The notes beneath the pieces are model-generated. The model saw only the letters and a program-made list of their open reading frames with translations, ran no database searches and had not been told where the DNA came from. Both the position numbers and the translations under genes were made by a program. 64,000 nucleotides of DNA from assembly GCA_033782935.1 (NCBI GenBank), contig JAWQEG010000132.1:744001-808000 (forward strand). Reading direction: 5' to 3'. Below are positions 59,563-64,000 of the stretch, piece after piece; position 1 is the first letter of the stretch; every line of letters starts with the position of its first letter. The stretch comes from Petrolisthes cinctipes (lineage: Eukaryota > Arthropoda > Malacostraca > Decapoda > Porcellanidae).

Positions 59563-59636
59563 TGTGTTACTACTACTACTACTACTACCACTACCACTAC
59601 TACCACTACTATTACTACTACTATTACTACTACAGG
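59563..59636 (+). repeat. (ACT)n microsatellite
   Basis: ACT triplets with ACC and ATT variants, ending TACTACTACAGG. Confidence 0.93.
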
Positions 59637-59714
59637 TTGCAACGAGGGAGCATGGCTGGCGTGTATGAGTGTGTGTGTGTGTATGTGTATTGTATTTGTG
59701 TGTGTATGTATTAC

Positions 59715-59748
59715 CAAGGATGAGAGACAGTTTTGTCTCTCATCCTTG
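59715..59748. other. Perfect 15-bp hairpin
   Basis: CAAGGATGAGAGACA, a GTTT loop, then TGTCTCTCATCCTTG. The stem is perfect. It lies in AT-rich DNA between microsatellites with no gene to regulate, so it may be a remnant of a short inverted-repeat element. Confidence 0.9.
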
Positions 59749-59782
59749 TGTATAATTAGAATGTACAATGTCAGGATTTTAA

Positions 59783-59938
59783 TAAAATTGTAATTGTATT
59801 TAATTATATATATATATATATATGTATTGTATTGTATTAATAAATTGTTAGGATGTATTTGATTATATAAATATGTATGTATTGTATTGTATTAATAAAT
59901 TGTTATGATGTATTTGATTATATATATATATGTATTTT
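59783..59938. repeat. Tandem AT-rich repeat, about 64 bp
   Basis: TGTATTGTATTGTATTAATA followed by AATTGTTAGGATGTATTTGA and a TA run appears twice, with partial units on either side. It is followed by two copies of GCAAGGCAACTTGC (59945 and 59974). Confidence 0.85.
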
Positions 59939-60020
59939 ACTAACGCAAGGCAACTTGCACATGTATAACTAATGCAAGGCAACTTGCAACATGTAATTGC
60001 CCCCCTATAGTTGCTGTTGG

Positions 60021-60044
60021 CCACACCCTGTGTAGAGGGTGTGG
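60021..60044. other. CCACACCCT hairpin
   Basis: CCACACCCT, loop GTGTAG, AGGGTGTGG: a perfect 9-bp stem in a short GC-rich patch (60000-60090). A transcription terminator role is not supported in eukaryotic DNA. Confidence 0.7.
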
Positions 60045-60099
60045 TCATCGCCGGGTCCTCTGGAGAGGGCTCGGTGTCATCAGACCAGGTTAGTACTGT

Positions 60100-60286
60100 A
60101 CTACCCTCTACATTACACAGTGCTATTGGTTTGTAAGCTGACCAACCAAAAGCTTTGTGTGCTTACAAACCAATACCAACCACTGTACTACCCTTTACAT
60201 TACACAGTGCTATTGGTTTGTAAGCTGACCAACCAAAAGCTTTGTGTGCTTACAAACCAATACCAACCACTGTGGAATGGACCCAA
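60100..60286 (+). repeat. 87-bp tandem duplication of T1-like ends
   Basis: CAGTGCTATTGGTTTGTAAG occurs at 60118 and 60205. Each is followed by CTGACCAACCAAAAGC and GTGCTTACAAACCAATACC. The right end reads CACTGTGGAATGGACCC, a variant of the T1 terminus. Each unit is thus a short T1 derivative with both ends and almost no interior. Confidence 0.83.
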
Positions 60287-60289
60287 AAT

Positions 60290-60583
60290 CTTTTGTTTGA
60301 TTTAAGTATTTTTATGTTGATGTTTAAATCAAACATAGTTTTTAAATTAAAACTTTAAATAATTAAAACTTTATACAATTTGATCATTTATTTAGATTTT
60401 GGACTTCATAACAATTCATGATTAAACTTACACTTAATTACACTTAACAAATATTTAAATAAAACCTTTGGAGTAATTTTTTGTATTCATTTAACAGTAA
60501 CAATTAAACTATGTAATAAAAATTATAGGTATAATTATTAATCCATGACATATATATTTATTTTTCACTTCGGCTGTTGGTTG
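60290..60583. other. AT-rich, no gene
   Basis: It contains TTTGATTTAA ... TTTAAATCAAA as a small inverted repeat (60297-60336). No coding frame or repeat copy was recognised. Confidence 0.6.
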
Positions 60584-60586
60584 ATG

Positions 60587-60626
<40 letters not shown>

Positions 60627-60627
60627 G

Positions 60628-60683
<56 letters not shown>

Positions 60684-60696
60684 GCCACTACTACTA

Positions 60697-60740
<44 letters not shown>

Positions 60741-60828
60741 GCCACTACTACTACTGCCACTACTACTACTGCCACTACTACTACTGCCACTACTACTACT
60801 ACTACCACTACTACCACTACCACTACTA

Positions 60829-60872
<44 letters not shown>

Positions 60873-60885
60873 GCCACTACTACTA

Positions 60886-60950
<65 letters not shown>

Positions 60951-61005
60951 GCCACTACTACTACTGCCACTACTACTACTGCCACTACTACCACTACCAC
61001 TACTA

Positions 61006-61055
<50 letters not shown>

Positions 61056-61087
61056 GCCACTACTACTACTACCACCACTATTACTAC
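60584..61087 (+). repeat. (ACT)n array of 504 bp with GCC and ACC variants
   Basis: Long ACT triplet array with recurring sub-blocks such as ACTGCCACTACTACT and ACTACCACTACCACT, which recur in the same order (60749-60830 versus 60950-61010). This indicates a secondary duplication of about 200 bp within the microsatellite. All three frames on each strand stay open as homopolymer-like peptides; these are not genes. Confidence 0.97.
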
Positions 61088-61149
61088 CATCGCCTTCACA
61101 TCGTCTGTTATAAAATGGTGAGTATTTTAACCAGTAGTTCCAAAATAAT

Positions 61150-61660
61150 ACAATAACTTCTTTTACAGATTTTAATAAATTTTTTACAGGTTTTATGCAA
61201 TAACTTTTTTTTACAGATTTTAATGCAATAACTTCCTCTACAGATTTTAATACAATAACATTATTTTACAGATATTAATACATTTTTTTTACAGATTTTA
61301 ATACTTTTTTTACAGATTTTAATACATTTTTTTTACAGATTTTAATACTTTTTTTTTAGATTTTAATAAATTTTTTTTTACAGATTTTAATAAAAAAAAA
61401 TTTACAGATTTTAATACAATAACATTTTTTACAGATTTTAATACAATAACATTTTTACAGATTTTAATGCAATAACTTCATCTACAGGTTTTAATACAAT
61501 AACTTTTTTTACAGATTTTAATACAATAAAAAAATTTACAGGTTTTAATACAATAACTTTTTTTTACAGGTTTTAATACAATAATTTCCTTTACAGATTT
61601 CAAAACAATATTATTTTCATTTTTTTTTACATTTTTTTTCATTTTTTTACAGATTTAGTT
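61150..61660 (+). repeat. TTTTTACAGATTTTAATA tandem array
   Basis: About 18 irregular copies of a unit with T-run, ACAG(A/G)TTTTAATA and often CAATAAC. Units are 18 to 34 bp. Each resembles a polypyrimidine tract plus AG, so on the plus strand the array is a series of 3'-splice-site-like motifs. I see no exon at either side. Confidence 0.88.
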
Positions 61661-62097
61661 TTTCATTTTTTTAGTTTTTTTTTCAATAAAAATTAAAATA
61701 TACATTGCTTGTTTTTTAATCCTTTGGTTTGAGTCATTGATAAATTTAGTTAAGAAGGTAAAACTTAAAAATAATAAAAAGTGAAAAGAATGTGGAAATA
61801 AAATGAAAATAAACGAATAATAAATGGAAGATAAAGATAAAAATAATAAAAAAAAATAATAAAATGCAAATATTTTTTTTTTTAATATTTAAATGCTAAA
61901 CAAATAAAAAATATAAATTAAATATATCCAAAACCAAAATTATGACTGTACTAAAAAAAAAAAAAACAGTTAAATATTAGGCCTATATAATAATAATAAT
62001 AATAATAATAATGATGAGAAGGAAAGGAGGGGATAGAGAGATAGAGAAAAGGATGTTAGGAAGTCTGAAATATATTGGCTGGTAAAGATAGAAATGG
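61661..62097. other. AT-rich, (AAT)n at 61987-62013, no gene
   Basis: A/T runs and an AAT tract. A minus-strand frame of 97 codons here (61970-62263) crosses the AAT tract and element P5 and shows no known motif. Confidence 0.6.
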
Positions 62098-62196
62098 GTG
62101 AGAGTTGAGTTGACGTAAGGTGTTGTTGTTGTAAGATTAAATTTTGATTTGAGATTGGTTTATTTGTAAGATGGAAAGGAAAGTGTCGGTGGTATT
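62098..62196 (+). mobile_element. Partial copy of element P5
   Basis: GTTGAGTTGACGTAAGGTG, GATTGGTTTATTTGTAAGATGG-like sequence and GTGTCGGTGGTATTT match one arm and the centre of P5 at 52005 and 56261. It is the most diverged of the three copies. Confidence 0.75.
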
Positions 62197-62224
62197 TTAA
62201 TAACAGCCTTCTCACAGTGGTGTC

Positions 62225-62394
62225 CAGTCGGCGGCAAAAGTCCTGTGGCCTCACTTGCTTCACCGAGGTACACGATGTTCATAGACTCGAGATTATTATG
62301 TGTAGAAAACATGTGTATTTCTCGAGTCTATGAACATTGTTTGTTTACCTCTGTGAAGCAGCAGGTGAGGCAACAGGACTTCTGCCGCTGACTG
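62225..62394. mobile_element. 170-bp palindromic element
   Basis: The left arm contains CAGTCGGCGGCAAAAGTCCT, TCACTTGCTTCACCGAGGT and TGTTCATAGACTCGAGA. The right arm returns TCTCGAGTCTATGAACA, CCTCTGTGAAGCAGCAGGTG and AGGACTTCTGCCGCTGACTG. Arms are about 70 bp with several mismatches and a loop of about 27 bp. No second copy was noticed in the window. Confidence 0.85.
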
Positions 62395-62475
62395 TCCACT
62401 ACCACTACCACTACTACTACTACTACTACCACCACTACTACTACTACTACTACTGCCACTACTACTACTACTAAC
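62395..62475 (+). repeat. (ACT)n microsatellite
   Basis: ACT array with ACC and GCC variants starting directly at the end of the 170-bp palindrome. Confidence 0.95.
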
Positions 62476-62515
62476 ATCCTATGTGAAAGTGAAAACATTA
62501 GACAGTAAATTGTTT

Positions 62516-62625
62516 GAGATACCCATTTGTGGATGATTATTATTGACCACGACTGTATGTATGTATGTATACATGTGTTAGAGATACCCATATGTGGATG
62601 ATTATTATTGACCACGACTGTATAT
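62516..62625 (+). repeat. 65-bp direct repeat, two copies
   Basis: GAGATACCCATTTGTGGATG with ATTATTATTGACCACGACTG begins at 62516 and again at 62581 (ATATG in place of TTTG). A GTAT run lies between them. Confidence 0.9.
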
Positions 62626-62647
62626 ACAACAGCTCCTGTACTATTAA

Positions 62648-62650
<3 letters not shown>

Positions 62651-62694
<44 letters not shown>
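62651..62694. repeat. (CT)n microsatellite
   Basis: About 44 bp of CT that stops where inverted duplicate block B begins. Confidence 0.96.
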
Positions 62695-62698
<4 letters not shown>

Positions 62699-62809
62699 TA
62701 ACAGTTCAAATTAAGCGCTTATTGTAACTCGCTCTGATTGGCCCACCTCAAAAAATCAATACTTAAGATTATCGCTGATTGGCTGAAACCGAATGACATT
62801 ATTTTAGTG

Positions 62810-63031
62810 TTAAGGGGGTGCGGGAGTAGGGGACAGGGTTGGGGGGGGAACTGGGGGGTGCGGGAATAGAGGGAAAGGCTTGGGGGGTGCGGGAATAAGG
62901 GGGACAGGCTTGGGGTGGGTATAAAGCCTGTAATCTATTCCCGCACCCCCCTAACCCCCTTCCAAGCCTGTCCCCTATTCCCGCACCCCCCTAACCCCCC
63001 TCCAAGCCTGTCCCCTATTCCCGCACCCCCC
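62810..63031. mobile_element. G-rich foldback element, copy 8, with known empty site
   Basis: The left junction is TTTTAGTG followed by TTAAGGGGGTGCGGGAGTAG. Block A has TTTTAGTGTTAATATTAGC at the same place, i.e. an uninterrupted TTAA. The right arm ends CCGCACCCCCC and joins CTACGAG; the expected TTAA and about 11 bp of flank (TATTAGCTCAT) are missing, so the 3' junction has lost a few bases. The turn is near 62916-62935. Confidence 0.88.
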
Positions 63032-63204
63032 TCTACGAGTCTAACACGTGTTATATGGTTTGTATAATCTTATAGTACAACAACAAACCCAAATATCATA
63101 GTTTACACACTTGTCAATGTCTCGTTTCATTATAATTTGGATGACAAGTGGACGTCAAATTTTAGGAAATTTAATTAGGTCCATTATTTTCCTATTCTCC
63201 TTGG

Positions 63205-63335
63205 CTGGGAAAATGGGAAGGGTTGAAGGAAGAATAGGAAGGGTTGGAAAGAGAATGGGAAGGGTTGAAGGAAGAATGGGAAGGGTTGAAGGAAGAATGG
63301 GAAGGGTTGAAGGAAGAATGGGAAGGAATGAGAAA
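63205..63335. repeat. GGAAGGGTTGAAGGAAGAAT minisatellite
   Basis: Six or seven 20-bp units, the reverse complement of the array at 48486-48712. The first units are the most diverged. Confidence 0.9.
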
Positions 63336-63395
63336 TTTAACAGCCGACTTAAATTCCTTTTATGAAATACGATAACCCAAACCATTATCCTTTAA

Positions 63396-63461
63396 TTAAG
63401 GGGGTGCGGGAATAGGGGGACAGGCTTGGGGGGGGGGTTAGGGGGGTGCGGGAGTAGGGGA
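63396..63461. mobile_element. G-rich TTAA element, single-arm fragment
   Basis: TTAAGGGGGTGCGGGAATAG and one more unit (GGGTGCGGGAGTAGGGG), then it breaks into unrelated sequence at ATAGTCTG. No return arm is present. Confidence 0.8.
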
Positions 63462-63723
63462 TAGTCTGAATAGTTTAGTAAAAGTTGGAGTAAAGTCTGA
63501 AATGGAGTCTAGTTGAAGAGGTAAGAGGTTGAGCTCTGATGGAAAAGCAGAGTTTCTATAGATCTGATATAATGAGTGACTGGGTGACAGTGTGTAGTAA
63601 AGTTTAAGGTAAAAAAGACTTTGAGCTTTTATGTCAAAGTTGGAAAGGAGTGTAGGTAGAGGAAGAGTTGTTGGATATTCACTTTGCTGGTTTTTACTCC
63701 AGTTCTCATACTAACTTGACATT
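63455..63723 (-). other. Stop-free minus-strand stretch, unidentified
   Basis: On the minus strand, after a stop at about 63720, roughly 85 codons are free of stops: YENWSKNQQSEYPTTLPL, later NFDIKAQSLFYLKLYYTL, then SLYQIYRNSAFPSELNLLPL. The composition is ordinary and, unlike other long frames here, it is not low complexity. It has no methionine and runs into the foldback fragment. It could be a decayed transposon ORF or an exon remnant. I recognise no family. Confidence 0.35.
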
Positions 63724-63773
63724 ATAAATTATATATTTTTTTTTATGCAATGAACACAGGAATAACTGAAGAA

Positions 63774-63827
<54 letters not shown>

Positions 63828-63924
63828 TATGAGAATATACGAATACAGACACACATACGCCTACGTTGCACACACACACACACAGTCATGAGAATATACG
63901 AATGCACACACACATAGGCCTACG

Positions 63925-63960
<36 letters not shown>

Positions 63961-64000
63961 TCATTGATAAATATATGCGACTAGACATACGTTACTCACA
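63774..64000. repeat. (AC)n tracts separated by a repeated spacer
   Basis: Three AC tracts. The spacer ATGAGAATATACGAAT with CACACACATA and GCCTACGTT appears twice (about 63829 and 63889). ATGAGAATATAC is also the reverse complement of the interruption in the TG tract near 46200. The window ends in this repeat. Confidence 0.9.

Larger units (their letters stand above)
62695..63383. repeat. Inverted duplicate block B (partner 48423-49013)
   Basis: In order: AATTAAGCGCTTATTGTAAC, CACCTCAAAAAATCAATACT, AGATTATCGCTGATTGGCT, the foldback insertion (62810-63031), ACACGTGTTATATGGTTTGT, GATGACAAGTGGACGTCAAA, CCTATTCTCCTTGGCTG and the 20-bp minisatellite, ending GATAACCCAAACCAT. All are present in reverse order and complement in block A. 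The blocks lie about 14 kb apart. Confidence 0.88.

Noticed and set aside
60021..60044. Rho-independent-type terminator
   Set aside because: A GC hairpin exists but there is no T-run or gene, and the DNA is eukaryotic.
60509..61156. Poly-V, poly-Y/H and poly-L frames up to 203 codons
   Set aside because: They translate the ACT triplet array in different frames; all frames are open at once.

Overview
The window looks like eukaryotic, gene-poor, repeat-dominated nuclear DNA. I found no intact host gene, tRNA, rRNA or CRISPR array. A decapod crustacean (crab-like) is the best guess. The guess rests on very dense long microsatellites and on a 204-bp insertion at 51487-51690 whose phrases (CCTTCGGCCCC, TGGCGCTATATGACCT, a CAAT-repeat tail) I associate from memory with decapod retroposon 3' ends. 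It is an inference, not a database result.

Layout. (1) 1-43300 is one continuous satellite array of about 246 monomers of 176 bp. Each monomer is itself a dimer of two 88-bp halves; my consensus halves match at 60 of 88 positions without gaps. From 1 to 24690 the monomers form a very homogeneous higher-order repeat (HOR) of 7404 bp, about 42 monomers: a short first copy lacking 19 monomers, two complete periods and a final partial copy. Copies differ by only a handful of substitutions that I could spot. At 24691 the 7.4-kb register stops and monomers continue in a shuffled order with short, unequal local duplications until the array ends at 43300. (2) 43301-64000 is a mosaic of short mobile elements, foldback palindromes, minisatellites and microsatellites.

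The most distinctive component of the mosaic is a G-rich foldback family, about eleven copies in 20 kb, with TTAAGGGGGTGCGGGA-type arms. They end in TTAA on both sides when complete, and one insertion has an apparent empty site in a paralogous copy elsewhere in the window. Other families seen at least twice include: a family with GGGTCGATTCCACAGTGG termini; a palindrome that includes its flanking (TG)n tracts; an ACAATAAGAAGTATTAA-ended palindrome; and a TGTACACTCG-ended palindrome. There is also a 458-bp foldback element with 194-bp arms and a TA target duplication.

Protein-coding remains are only retroelement debris. A non-LTR reverse transcriptase on the minus strand (54290-55870) is split by two nested insertions. 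A LINE ORF2 C-terminus lies at 45405-45525 (minus) and an LTR-type reverse-transcriptase fragment at 55960-56125 (plus). Nearly all other long open frames lie in tandem repeats and are not credible genes. Nothing here works as an operon or pathway. The biology is satellite homogenisation, transposon nesting and microsatellite growth inside mobile elements, as expected of pericentromeric or similar heterochromatin (inference).
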